From Chelonoidis abingdonii (taxonomy: Eukaryota; Chordata; Testudines; Testudinidae): a stretch of DNA of 64,000 bases. This document shows, piece by piece, positions 22,505 to 60,119 of this stretch (position 1 is the first letter of the stretch; every line of letters starts with the position of its first letter). The position numbers and the translations under genes were made by a program. The stretch covers positions 49,869,957 to 49,933,956 of the forward strand of contig NC_133769.1 in NCBI RefSeq assembly GCF_003597395.2. The letters run 5' to 3'. The notes under the pieces were generated by a model, which was given only the letters and a program-made list of their open reading frames with translations, made no database searches and was not told the DNA's origin.

Positions 22505-24704
22505 TACTGCATTTTAATAACTTTTATTAGGTCACATCAACAACTATCACCATAAGTACCATTCAGCTCATTTGCAAATGCATGAATTGACAAACATCAA
22601 ATCCTTACCAGAATCACATACCCTTAACAGGTGTCCCAGACACAACATTAACTATATCAGGCAAAATTCATAAATAGTAAAAATGTTTTTTTTCACATTG
22701 CAGCCTTCCTTGAGCATGGACGTACGGCTTTGGAGTATCCGCCCCAAATCCTTCTGTCATAAAGTTTCTTAGCCATTGTAATGACTGTAGAGATGATTTT
22801 TTTCCTTGTAGTAGAACCTTTTGTCCTTTAGCAATTTATAGTTATATTTGCATCTGAAATGAAAGTGGTGGTGTAATACAATACAGTATTATCAGCTCAT
22901 AGTTTGCCCACACACTCCACTCTCATTAGAAACCTTTCAGTTGTAACACTCTTTCTGAAGAACAATAAATCTCCCTCATAATCAGCTCCATTCTAAACAC
23001 TACCTCACCTTGCACATGTTAACATGTTTGATTTCCAGCAATGGCTACATTATAGTTAAGATGGAGTATCAATCAGTTCTTTTCCTCCTTAATATTTACA
23101 CAGTCATTTTAAACCTTGTTACAATGTATGACTCAAACGCTGACGTACATTTTCTGAAAGGTTCACAGTGCAGTATTTTGTGCCCTGACCAAACCTGGTA
23201 TATGTCATTAAAAATAAACATTTTTTATAAAAATAGAATACTTTAAGTGTTTACACTAACAACCAGTTATATCCTACACCAATCAAGCTATACAGTAATA
23301 CGCACAGAATTCCACAGGAACAGAAATGACACATGATGCTTACCCTAAAGCTACAGTACTCTTCCCTAAATAACAAAAACTTTAATTAGTATCTCTTCTG
23401 AAAATCACTTCTGGTCATGATTTAGGAATATACTAAGTATCATAACACACTGGGCTGGATTAACTGAAGGAGCAACTATGGGCACTAAAAAAATGTTTCT
23501 TCTTTTGTCCAATTTTCTTAATTCTTCAGTACTGGCATGCAAAGGTTGGCAGCAATCCCATCACACTGCAACCTTTTTGGTTCAGAGTTGGCTTTCCTCA
23601 GCTGGCTCAGCATCTCTTCTCAACCCCTTACACACACTATGCGGCAGCTCCTTTGAGTGGTTAGCTGGCATAGTTGCAGCTACTAAACATATGGTCATAC
23701 CAGCCGGCAGCTCCTCAGAGTTGCTTGGCTCCTTGCACTGTTACTGCTCCACTATTTACTTGACTACCTCTCCAAATGGTGCTTCCAAAACTGCTGCATC
23801 CTAGGTTAATATGGAGTCCTTAAATTTTTACTCTCATGGAACAGTTAAAACACTTTATTGACAGAAGAGAAGCCTCACAATTTTCAGTAAGAAATCTGTA
23901 CATATAGTTTCTCAAAGGAGTGACTGAATTTTGGAACGACAGTGACATTAACATTGAGATTGCTTTTTTCCCGGGTGTGTTCCCTTACATTTTATGTGCG
24001 GCATAAATATACTGCTTCTCAAAAGCTGACACACTCATTTTATTTCATGGCATTTTGGAATGTTGAATATCATTTCAGAAACTTGCCATGAGACTGGGTC
24101 TAAGGAACCTTATTGATATAATGGGCAAACAAAGAACAAAGGTAGAGTCCACTTTATACAACAGGAGACATTGTACAGTCTTGGAATTCTCATGAGCTGG
24201 CCTGGTCTTTCTGTGAAAACCGTTAGTGCACTGCCCACTGCCCAATAGTACATGCAACAGGAATGATACATCAAGCTTGAGCGATTGGTACTCTAGCTTT
24301 TCCCTTCTTTGCATTAATCGTGAGTCTCTGTACATCCCTGCTGCTCACCTCTCATTCTGTTGTACGTGCTCTAAACTAGAATAGAACCCAGGATGCAAAT
24401 GGTGAGCACATTCATTTCACAAATGAATGAGAGCTGGTGGGTACTAGCCCTAGATGGTGGTAGATGTAGTCTGGTGAATAGATACAGCTGCCCCAAATAT
24501 TTGGGATTTACCACAGTAGTGTACAGCATCCCATAGCTATAAACAACATATCATCTCATCAACAGTGCAGTTTGGACAACATCAAACATGTGCAACAGTG
24601 TTTTCACAAACCCTGGGCAGTGAAAAAGTAGTGGACAAAACACACTTTTGTTCATGGTACTACGAATGGATTTCTCTCTGACATTGTATGGTAGACAAAC
24701 CTGG
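22505..24704 (-). other. MET: Probable MET 3' untranslated region
   Basis: The stretch follows the TGA at 24705-24707 on the minus strand and is AT-rich with no clear transposon until 22.35 kb. An AATAAA on the minus strand (22523-22528), followed by an A/T-rich stretch, is a plausible polyadenylation site. It would give about 2.2 kb of 3' UTR, similar to mammalian MET. A second AATAAA lies at 23854-23859 and could give a shorter form. The extent is inferred, not proven. Confidence 0.5.
22523..22528 (-). promoter_or_regulatory. Candidate MET polyadenylation signal (AATAAA)
   Basis: TTTATT on the plus strand is AATAAA on the minus strand. It is the last such hexamer before the CR1 fragment that begins the intergenic repeats. 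Transcript ends would be needed to confirm its use. Confidence 0.4.
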
Positions 24705-50624
<25,920 letters not shown>

Positions 50625-51813
50625 CTGTAATAAGAAAGGGGTACAGAATAGATAGATGCATTTAATATACTGGAGGTGCATAAACATTTTCAAACACCAT
50701 ACAAATACTTACATTAAAATATATTCTTCAATGGCCAACTCTTTTCAAATAAAGTTTATAAAAGCTGCAGAGCAGTAGGTATCTTGCTATAAAAAAATCA
50801 AAGTAAAATTCTCACGCATCTTATGCAGAATTTTTCTTAGATCTGAGTGATCAGTGCAAAAACTTCACTCTGCTGCATTTGCACACTTTTGAGGAAGTAT
50901 ATTAGCAAACATATTTCCTAGCATTAGTGTGCACATTTTAGGCAAATATTTTGCAGATAATTAAAGGTAAGTAAATCTCAAAGCCAAGGACCATCAGTAT
51001 ACTATATTCTGGCTATGTTGTTACTGCTCCAGTGACACAACCCAGCCACAACCCAGAATAACTAGTCTCTGTCAAAGGGACTCCCATGTGGAGATGTGCT
51101 GGAGTGCCATTTCCTTAATACTGCCAAAGTGACATGAAGTGACCACCACATGGCTGCCAAAAATGCTACGAGAACCTGTGCCAAAAATTCACTAATTTTC
51201 TTATAAAATTATATAGTTAAGGCTCCAGTCCTGCAACATACAATCCTCAGGTGGACTAATGTGCCCATGCAGAGCACCACTGCAGTCTGTCCGTGTGTTG
51301 TATGTTACAGGATCTGTTTCAACCTGTATTCCTGACAGAAGCTGAGACAAAATGATCCCACAATGAGCTTTTGAAGGGTCTTTGGTAATATCTTTCTTAA
51401 AAAATAAATAAATAAAAAAATAAAAACTAGAGAAGATGGTAGAGCTGCCACTGGAGCTGGTCAGGAATATTTTTGACAAAAAAAATTTTCATTGGAACAT
51501 GTTGATTTGTTGGGAAGGTTTCTCAGGTTTAAGATGGAATTTTCTGGTCAGAAAGAGAGAGAGAGAGAGAGACCTGCCACCCCACGATAGCCCACAGCTT
51601 CAGAGTGGACTTGAACCTGGGTCTGGGTGAGTACCCTAACCACTGACTTATTGGCTATTCCGAGGTGGGTCTTTCTCTCAAATATTTTTTGAAAGGTCAC
51701 AATTTCTTTCCACTGAGGGATGAAAACAAATTCTGAAATCTCGATTTTTTCCCCACTGATGTCTCCCTTATTCCGACCTCTTCATCTCCATTTCTCTACT
51801 GTGCACCTCAGTT

Positions 51814-51879
51814 GGGTGTAAACAGGAGTCAGCTAAGCCAAGTGTAAACAGGGTGTAAACAGGAGTCAGCTAAGCCAAG
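51814..51879. repeat. Tandem duplication, two copies 37 bp apart
   Basis: GGGTGTAAACAGGAGTCAGC followed by TAAGCCAAG occurs at 51814-51842 and again, identically, at 51851-51879. The identity suggests a recent duplication. Confidence 0.85.
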
Positions 51880-52489
51880 GGTAGGAAATACACGTATACA
51901 AAAAGCACAGCATTTAATATTTATTTCAATATTCACCTTAACAAAATACTTGGTATTTTGCAGTAGCAGTTGCTGCCAAAATAAGTGGTCCTTCCTCTGA
52001 TATGTTGACCAGATTTTCAAACGAGGACACTGGTGGTGGATGTCACAAGGAGGGGTTTGGTGGAGGATGAGGGAGGTTGATTGGAAAATAGAAAGAAAGG
52101 AGCCCTCTCTTCCCCCTCTTTGCATCCTTCTCATTTCAGAATGAAAACATAGGGCACATTACAGTAAAGGGCAGGGCACAGGGAAAGGAGTATTTGTCTC
52201 TGTGGGACTGCTTGTACTCTTGCCTTCCTGCTCCCTACTGTATAACACTGGCTCAACTACACTCACCATCATTCACCAGTTCCCTCAGTCCCTCCCCTAT
52301 TCCTTCCGTTCTCCCACCTCAGCCAAACCTTCCCCCTTCAACTCCCTCCCAGAAACCTAACTCACTTCTTAGAAATCTTCTCCTTCCCTAAACCCTCATC
52401 CCGGGCAATGCCCTGCTATGCACACAAAACCCCTCCCATCTGATCATGACTCAAAACAATTCCCCATCAGAAAATCCCCTCCATCCCAT

Positions 52490-53075
52490 AGGGTTGCCAA
52501 TTTTCTAATCCTTGAAAAGCTAACACCTTGCTCCACCCCTTCCCCCAAGGCCCTGCCCTGGGACTCACCTGTTGCCTGAAGAGCCAGGCTGAGAGGAGCT
52601 GATGCAGAGCCTGCCCAATCAGGGCACAACAGGGCACGGCAGGTGTCAGTTCCCAGAATGAGGGGCTTGGATGGGGAAATCAGGGCACAGCAGAGTGGGG
52701 GGTGTCGGTCCCTGGAATGAGGGTCTGGAGAGGGGAAATTGGGGCACAGGAGGGTAGGGGTTCTATCCCTGGAGCAAGGGGCTGGGGAAATTAGGGCACA
52801 GTGGGGTGGGGGGCAGACAGCTTACCCCCCTGGATGGTGCCAGTACCTACTTTGGAGCCCGGTCTAAGAGCCAGCCAGTTCTCTCCATCAGGCTGGGGGC
52901 TGGGAAAAGCAGCACCTGCTAAGCAAAGCCACTTCTCCAGGCTCCAGAAGCAGCTACTGTTCTTCCCACCTCGACCCCCCAGTAGCAGAGGCCGGTTACT
53001 GCAGGTAACAGAACTTTTAGTGTCCGGTCAGGACGTTGCCAGTTTCCCTTTTTGACCAGACCCCTGCCAACCCTA
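52490..53075. mobile_element. GC-rich transposon-like element with internal tandem repeats
   Basis: The ends AGGGTTGCCAATTTTCT and CTGCCAACCCTA are inverted repeats. Inside, about four copies of a 50-60-bp unit (ATCAGGGCACAxCAG..., then GGAATGAGGG) run from about 52618 to 52810. No target duplication was clear. Confidence 0.7.
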
Positions 53076-53426
53076 CTGTCTCACATAGCACCCTCTCAGT
53101 TCAGAGCCTCCGGTTTTTGCTTGGCCTGGTCAAGAGGCAGAGGAAGCAAGGAAGGCCTGTATCTACAGTAAATGTATCTAGGGGGCATAATGACTGTCTC
53201 TGAGGCTCTAATATGAGTCAGTCCTACAAAGGCCTATATTCTCTACTTTGAGTCCATTCCCTCTGCTGCCTGCAGCTCATAAGCAGATGGGGTTACTTAA
53301 GCTTCACAAGAAGTCCCCCAAAGGTAAGCTGCACCCTCCAGCTCAGCAGCCACCTCATAGAGACTACACTTGTCTGTAGCATGGCTGACAGTTGGGACAT
53401 TAATAATGGTTCTTAGCACTATCAGC

Positions 53427-53544
53427 TAGGGTGACTGGATGTTCTGATTTTATAGGGACAGTCTCGTTATTCAGGGCTTTGTCTTATATAGGTGCCTATT
53501 ACCCTCCTACCCCAACTTTTCACACTTGCTATCTGGTCTCCCTA
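53427..53544. mobile_element. Second copy of the short MITE of 29984-30106
   Basis: It begins TAGGGTGACTGGATGTTCTG and shares TTTTATAGGGACAGTCTC and CTTATATAGGTGCCTATTAC with the first copy. It is more worn, and its duplication is not readable. Confidence 0.8.
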
Positions 53545-53904
53545 CAGCCACTCCACAGACCTAAAAGTTGCAATACTCCAACAAAAAAACTTTAAAAACA
53601 GACTCCAAAGAGAAACTGCAGAATTGCAATTAATTTGCAAACTAGACACCATTAAATTAGGCTTGAATAAAAACTGGGAGTGGGAGTTTATACCCAAAGT
53701 ATAAACTATTTCCCCATGCTAATTTTTCCCTTACTGTTACTTAAACCTTCTTGTCAACTGTTGGAAATGGGCCATCCTGATTATCACTGCAAAAGTTTTT
53801 TTCTCCTTCTGATAATAGCCCACCTTAACTGATTAGTCTTGTTATAGTTGGTATGGCAACACCCATTTTTTCACGTTCTCATATATATCTTCTCACCGTA
53901 CTTT

Positions 53905-54010
53905 CCACTGGATGCATCTGATGAAGTGGATTTTAGCCCATGAAAGCTTATGCCCAAATAAATTTGTTAGTCTCTAATGTGCCACAAGTACTCCTCTTTC
54001 TTTTTAGAAA
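53905..54010 (+). mobile_element. Penelope-like element relic with hammerhead-like core, copy 2
   Basis: CTGATGA (53918-53924) is followed by a 4-bp stem (53926-53929 with 53938-53941, one G-T pair), then GAAA (53942-53945), then GC-TTAT-GC. This is the layout of a minimal hammerhead ribozyme core. The base expected at the cleavage site is C instead of U (CCC at 53953-53955), so it is probably inactive. The following AAATAAATTTGTTAGTCTC and GTGCCACAAGTACTCCTC are typical of the dispersed turtle repeat. Confidence 0.7.
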
Positions 54011-54508
54011 ACCAATATTACTGTTGAATAACTTGGTATATATAAACAGAGCCAAAATACTCCTTTTTAGTTATATTGGTTTTCATTATAAAATCCAGTC
54101 TGAATGTTGCCTTGAAATTCATTTCCGTTTGTTTCTTTCCAAGTTAATGTAGTACAATTTAGCTCTATATCAAATTAGTATAATAATGGTTAAAGCTATT
54201 TACTCACATTAGCTTGAAAAGTGGGATTAAATTATCTGTCTATAGATCAGCACTTTTTCTTATCACTACAATAATTCATGTTTTCATACATAACAGTGCG
54301 AAATCTTAGCCCTGCTAAGCAAAACATACTTTTAAGGATCTGGAAAGGAACACTGGAGTTTTAAATCTGTACTACAAGTTTTACTTAGTTACGGACTATG
54401 CACCCAGTTCTGCTCTCAGTTAAATGTCTGCAGCTCTCACTGAAGATAATGGGAATTGCACTCATGTAACTAAGAGCTATTTGGCTTTATGGACCATATT
54501 CTGCCTTC

Positions 54509-54853
54509 AGATATACCAGTTTCTCAAACTGGGGTCGCCCCGTGTGCAGGGAAAGCCCCTGACAGGCTGGCCGGTTTGTTTACCTGCTCGTCCGCAGGTC
54601 CGGCCAATCACGGCTCCCATTGGCCGTGGTTCGCCACTGCAGGCCAACGGGAGCTGCTGGAAGCGGAACAGGCTGAGGGACTTACTGTCCACCACTTCCA
54701 GCAGCCCCCATTGGCCTGCAGCAGTGAATCGCAGTGAGTGGGAGGTGCGATTGGCTGGACCTGCAGATGGGGCAGGTAAACAAACCGGCTCAGCCTGCCA
54801 GGAGCTTTCCCTACACAAGCGGTGACCCCAGTTTGAGAAACACTGAGATACAC
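54509..54853. mobile_element. Fold-back hAT-like MITE, copy 2
   Basis: The element 54517-54845 begins CAGTTTCTCAAACTGGGGTC and ends GACCCCAGTTTGAGAAACACTG, with flanks AGATATAC (54509-54516) and AGATACAC (54846-54853), 7 of 8 matching. It is a clear relative of 659-991 and shares GGGAAAGCCCCTG, CCGCAGGTC and AGCTGCTGGAAGCGG. Frames of 80-130 codons inside it are not genes. Confidence 0.88.
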
Positions 54854-55602
54854 CTACGCATTCCTGTTGACACCAGTGTGATCTCTGGGGTGCAACAGAA
54901 GGTAGAATCAGGCACCATAATTTTATAGTACAATTAAACTATGCTCTTTTCTATATTTCAGTTGCATTTGTTACTTGGCTCCCTGGTCACAAGGTGTCCT
55001 ACTGCTGTTGCCATGAAAACTGTATTTTAACCAACAGTATAACATTTATTGAACTTCAGTTCTGCAGTGAAATGCCCCAGTTTCTCTAGTAGTTATAGGC
55101 TTATTTGATTTTTTTAAAAGAACTATCCTGGTGTCCTTCTGAAAAAACAACAGGTGGCAGAAATGTCCCAATGAGAGCTGCTCAGAATTTAACAGAATAC
55201 ATTTTAAATTCTCCTTATTTTTTGACCAGTGTTGGTCCCAGTGTTGCTATATTACTCGTTTTCCTGTGCACGGAGATCTGAGTTTTAAATCCTGCTCAGA
55301 CCCCCTTCTTTCTGATTTACGGGTGGGTCTAAGGTAGAGCAGAATTTCAAAACTAAATTTGTATGCATGCTGTAGGGAGAAAGGAGATAGCTCTTCTTGC
55401 TGCTAAGACAATCTGGGATGCTGAAGATTAATGCAAACACATGTAGCAGGAACATATTCTAAATGGGTGCTTCTCTCTCTCTCTCGTTGCTGTTGTAGGC
55501 CTCTCTGCAGATATTTAGGTGTGGGCTTTACTGCTTGCCATGTCAAGCTTTAACTGAAGGGCCTGCAAAACTCTCATCGACTTCAATGTTAGCAGGAACA
55601 GG

Positions 55603-55795
55603 GGGGAGGGATAGCTTAGTGGTTTGAGCATTGGCCTGCTAAACCCACGGTTGTAAGTTCAATCTTTGAGGAGGCCACTTAGGGATCTAGGACAAAATCA
55701 GTACTTGGTCCTGCCCAGTGAAGGGAAGGGGCTGGACTCAATGACCTTTCAGGGTCCCTTCCAATTCTATGAGATAGGTATATCTCCATATATTA
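55603..55795 (+). mobile_element. Cry-type tRNA-derived SINE, plus orientation
   Basis: The tRNA-like head has an A-box (TAGCTTAGTGGTTTGAGC) and a worn B-box (TTGTAAGTTCAATC). It is followed by AAAATCAGTACTTGGTCCTG and a CR1-like tail (TCAATGACCTTTCAGGGTCC, then CTTCCAATTCTATGAG). It supports a cryptodiran turtle as the source. Confidence 0.88.
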
Positions 55796-55884
55796 TTTAA
55801 CACCCTGGGCCTAACTACATACAGGTGCCTTCCTCCCTGTAATGTCTTTTCAAATTCAGCTGGCTAAGAGCATTCAGAGAGTTA

Positions 55885-56080
55885 ATAATTCATGACAGAT
55901 TCCAAGGCCAGAAGGGACCACTGTGATAACCTAGTCTGACCTCCTGTATAACACAGGCCATACAAGAATTAATAGAGCAAACATTTTAGAAAAACTTCCA
56001 ATCTTGATTTAAAAATGGTCAGTGATGAGGAATCCAGCATGACCCTTGGTAAATTATTCCAGTGGTTACCATCTCTGTCT
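55885..56080 (-). mobile_element. CR1-like LINE 3' fragment, minus orientation
   Basis: AAGGCCAGAAGGGACCACTG, TAGTCTGACCTCCTGTATAA, then GGTCAGTGATGAGGAATCCA and GGTAAATTATTCCAGTGGTT follow the complement of a CR1 region familiar in birds and turtles. Confidence 0.7.
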
Positions 56081-58320
56081 GGTCCTCAACAGGTCCAGCT
56101 CACTTGTCTCCTGCAACATAGCCAAGTTTCTTTGGCCCAATGGAACACTGCTGTAGCATTCTCTTTTTAACTCAAGTCTATGAACTCAGGTTTAACACAC
56201 CTTAATATATTAAAGTGACTAGCCTAGTATAAATGAATTGTTAAAAATAACCATTAAACAAGGTGGGGTCAAATCCTGAACTCACGTAAATCGTCATAGC
56301 AATTTACTCCAGTTGAGGATGTACTCTGGCATGTTTACTTCTGAATGCTGAGTGATGGGCCATGTACTGTAGTTCAAGTTTTACTGTGCCTAATGGACCT
56401 CGAAGATAATTTGAGTCAATGTGTTAATAACAAATGTATGATGAAAATATAGAATCAAGCTATTTTTTCCTTATTTATGACTAACCTTTTTAAAGATTCC
56501 TATAGCATTGTGCTGGTCAGCAAGTCATCACTAAAATACATATATTTATACAACCAAATATGTCTTAGGTAATCATTATACTTACTTGATTAATGTGAAT
56601 TCATTACACATCTTATCTACTGTACAGTAGTGATGTCTTTTAAATCAATAGCAGTGGTATTCATAACTTTGTTTGTGGCTATCTGTTGGATTTGGTTCTG
56701 AAGCCATCTATTTTATCAGGCCAGTCTCTGAAGGGGATGCTCTCAGAGAATGATAAAAATCTAATAATACTCTTTAGAGGTGATGCAATGTGACTGATTG
56801 GTAAGGTCAAGATAAATCTTATTTGCAATGCCCTTTTTGTTACGTGATTTGACATGACATTTTTACCTTGAAATTGGTTTTAGCAATTGAAGAATATGAT
56901 GGTTTAGTTTTCAAGAAATATTGGATTGAGAATCTATAAGGAAAGAATTATAATTCAATCAATTGCCTACTCAATTAAGATACTAGCTATCAGGCAGCAC
57001 CTTTAACTTTTATTTAATTAGGTTTTAAAATACATTTACTTTAAAAGCTGAACCTGTGTTCTGCTTGTGACTATAATCTGCATCAGAAGAAAATGAGGAA
57101 GAAAAGATGCCAAAAATGTGGAGTGTTTCACAAGTATATAGCAAATAAGTTTACCCAGCAGAGAATAATGACCCTTCACTTAATCCATTTGACTCCCCAC
57201 TTAAAGATATGTATTTTTGCCTTCATAAAATGTGACTCTTGTGGCAATTAATGAAAGCTTGATTTACAGAACCTGAACTTCAATCCACAGTTTGATTTTT
57301 TTTTAACAACAGGATAAAGAGCAGAAATCTTTCTCCACATTTAAGGGGTCACCCAGCAGCTGACCCAAATAACACAGGACAAATGTGATTTGAAACTGTC
57401 AGAGAGGGGCAGAGAGGAGAACTTTGCCTTTGACACAGAGTCTAAAATTTTGGAGTTTTCCAATGATGAATGAAAGATGGATGAAATCTACAGCAATTTG
57501 GGAGACTTTTATGTTGTCTCTGCTCTCCTAGATATCCGTTTCTCAGGGTCCAAAGGGTGATTTCTTAGTATTCTGGTAGACGACAAAATGAGAGGTAGGG
57601 ATTCAATGGCCAGCTTGGGGAGTGCAGTCTCCCATCTCAACAGGATTTTCTCTCTTGGTGAGAACATCGGAGGTAACCTTACTTGGTCTGCTGGTCATAA
57701 AGATCTGTCACAAAATGCGCCAGCCTTTGCAAGGACAAATGCTGCTGTTTAGGCTGGTGCGCCAGGGATATTAATGATTCAGTGTTATCTGCCCCTATTT
57801 CTCTTCTAGTCATCTTATTGGATGAAAACACAGAAAACAGACTGTCTGGTCCAGATGGTACAAACTCCAAGCTGTCAGATCTCTGCATCAAACAGCAGAC
57901 AGAGCTACAGCCTCATCTGATTCTGGCTTCCTGATTCTGAAGGTCAGACCTGGCCTCAATATAAATTTCAGCTGCTACCAGTTCTACTGCTGGCTTAGGG
58001 TCTTTAATGGACTCTACATCTTTGGAGGATTGGTGTATTTTCAGCACTCCCCCCTTTTGCCCATACCAGGAGAGATGCAGGGTCCACTAGCATATGCAGG
58101 GAGTTCCTCTCCAATAAGGGAATTCTCTGCTGGGCATTTGTGGCAGGCTTAAAGCCGTTGTGTATGCCTGAGGTAATCCAGCTAGAGAATCTGACCCTCA
58201 GTATCTGTTAGGGGGAGGCAGAAAGTTTTTCAAGAGAGGAAATGATGCCATGATGGGTAAGGAATGGTGTCCCTAGACTGTTTGTCAGAGGGTGGAGATG
58301 GATGGCAAGAGAGAGATCAC
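56081..58320. other. Intronic sequence, nothing clearly recognised
   Basis: AT-rich to 57.3 kb. A 70-codon minus-strand frame at 57679-57891 (including SLEFVPSGPDSLFSVFSSNK and SLQRLAHFVTDLYDQQTK) and neighbouring open stretches may be part of an old retroelement or processed pseudogene. I cannot name it. Confidence 0.4.
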
Positions 58321-58329
58321 TTGAGCATT

Positions 58330-58445
58330 AACTGTTAGGTTCACTCCCTCTGGAGCACCTGGCATTGGCCACTGTCGGTAGACAGGATACTGGGCTAGAT
58401 GGACCTTTGGTCTGACCCAGTACGGCCGTTCTTATGTTCTTATGA
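58330..58445 (+). mobile_element. CR1 3' end fragment
   Basis: GATACTGGGCTAGATGGACC, then TTGGTCTGACCCAGTACGGC and CGTTCTTATGTTCTTATG, the last part being the tandem tail of a CR1 family. Confidence 0.85.
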
Positions 58446-60119
58446 GCTTCTGTGATTTCCACGGAATGGAATAAACCAGCAAAGTTACCTCCAACATTAT
58501 CTCAAAGCTACCCTAGACCCCCATGATCCCAGGCTTTAGGGTTTGATGGGTACTACACACACACATAGATTCAGATATCCCAGATCTGAGAAAGCTTTTA
58601 TACTATTCCTTTAATCTCATGGGAGGTGACTGGGAATAGAAGAGAGAGAGCAGCATCACGAGGGAGTAATTAAAAGATTCTCAAGGCTATTCAATGGAAG
58701 GGGCTAGATATTGTAGGCCCAGTTTTGTAAATGCTTGAAATGAAAAAATAATAATGAGAAAAGAGATTATTTTATGCTGTTACAATGCCAAAGCCACAAA
58801 ATATGTGGCCTGATAGCAGGACAAATCCATATTGGATCATAGATGTGACAACTGACTATATTTTACAGACTGAGAGGAGGGTTTGTCTAAAAATCTAAGT
58901 ACTTCCTAATTTTGCACCTCAGACACCATGGGACATTCCTTTATAGAGGAAGTTAAGAGTATGAATATACTGTCCAAATCAATGGATGGAGATGAGGGTG
59001 GGCCAGACCTCTACAGTAGAAAATTCCCAAATGACCACTTGTTTGCTATTAGGGAATCAATGCAAAGTACAGGCTTTCAAAGAGAAAATACTGACCTCAA
59101 ATGCTTAGGGGACAGAAGAGATCCATTAATAAGACTTACAGCAGAGGTTAGAAGGACTTCGTTTTGCAGGCAGGCACATGAGCTCAAAATTCGTTTCCAG
59201 ATGGTAGGGCCAGATTATACAAAGCCTTTATATAACTGCACAAGAAAGAAGGAGCCTCTGGGATGGGACATACAAGAGCTCTTCATCAGGGAATGCAAGG
59301 CCTCTGAAGAGCTAGTGCTATTCTTGAAACTAACTAGAGCTGGTTAGACAGTGGAATTTCCTTTTGGAAGGAAATTCCAACGTCTCAAAATCTGATTTCC
59401 ATCTGACTTGGAAGGAAGGATCAAAATTTCAACATCATAGAACAGAAATTCTGAAAAAATTCAATTTGGAAACATCAGAATGTTTCATTTCAATAATGCA
59501 GAATTATTTACTTACAATATGGGGAAATGTTTTGATAATGTCAAAGTGTTATAATATTTAATATAAAACAGTAAATATAATATAAGCAATATTAAAATTA
59601 ACACTTGAATATAAGAAAGTCTAAGTGAAATAAATCAAAATGATAAAGTGGAAATGAAACTCTTTCATGTTACTGAAATTAAATGTTCTGACATAAAAAA
59701 GAAATGAGAAAACCTAAATGATTCCTGTCAAAAATTTTGTCATGAAATATTTTTATTTTGAGAAAACAGCATTTTCTGATGGAAAACTATTCCATTAATT
59801 TTTTTTGACCAGCTCAAACACCGACTTCTTCAAAGGGCTGAGGAGAACAGGCAGAGCAGAACAAACTCTCTCCAAAGCTGGCTAATTACTGTGTTCCCTA
59901 AAGCTTCAGGCTGCCCAGCACTTCCTGCAGCTCCCACTGGGGAAGTCAACTTCTGTGCACACATATTGCCCATCATGGAGCTGTGGCTCTATGTCGCTGA
60001 AGGAAACGGAAGGAAGAGTAATATCTCCTCCTCTTGATGCTATGGTAGCTCCTCTGTGTGTTCCTCATAGTTTAGGGCTTAAAGCTCACAATGTGGGATG
60101 GGGTAGGCAGCAGCCAAGC
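58446..60119. other. Intronic sequence, nothing recognised
   Basis: The 139-codon plus-strand frame at 58928-59347 has no domain, splice context or repeat in its translation that I recognise, and is probably chance. The rest is AT-rich. Confidence 0.5.

Noticed and set aside
54424..54928. Frames of 80-133 codons on both strands
   Set aside because: They are the translated arms of a fold-back MITE; the similarity between strands is due to the palindrome.
58928..59347. 139-codon plus-strand frame
   Set aside because: No domain, no splice context and no repeat support; length is within chance over 64 kb.
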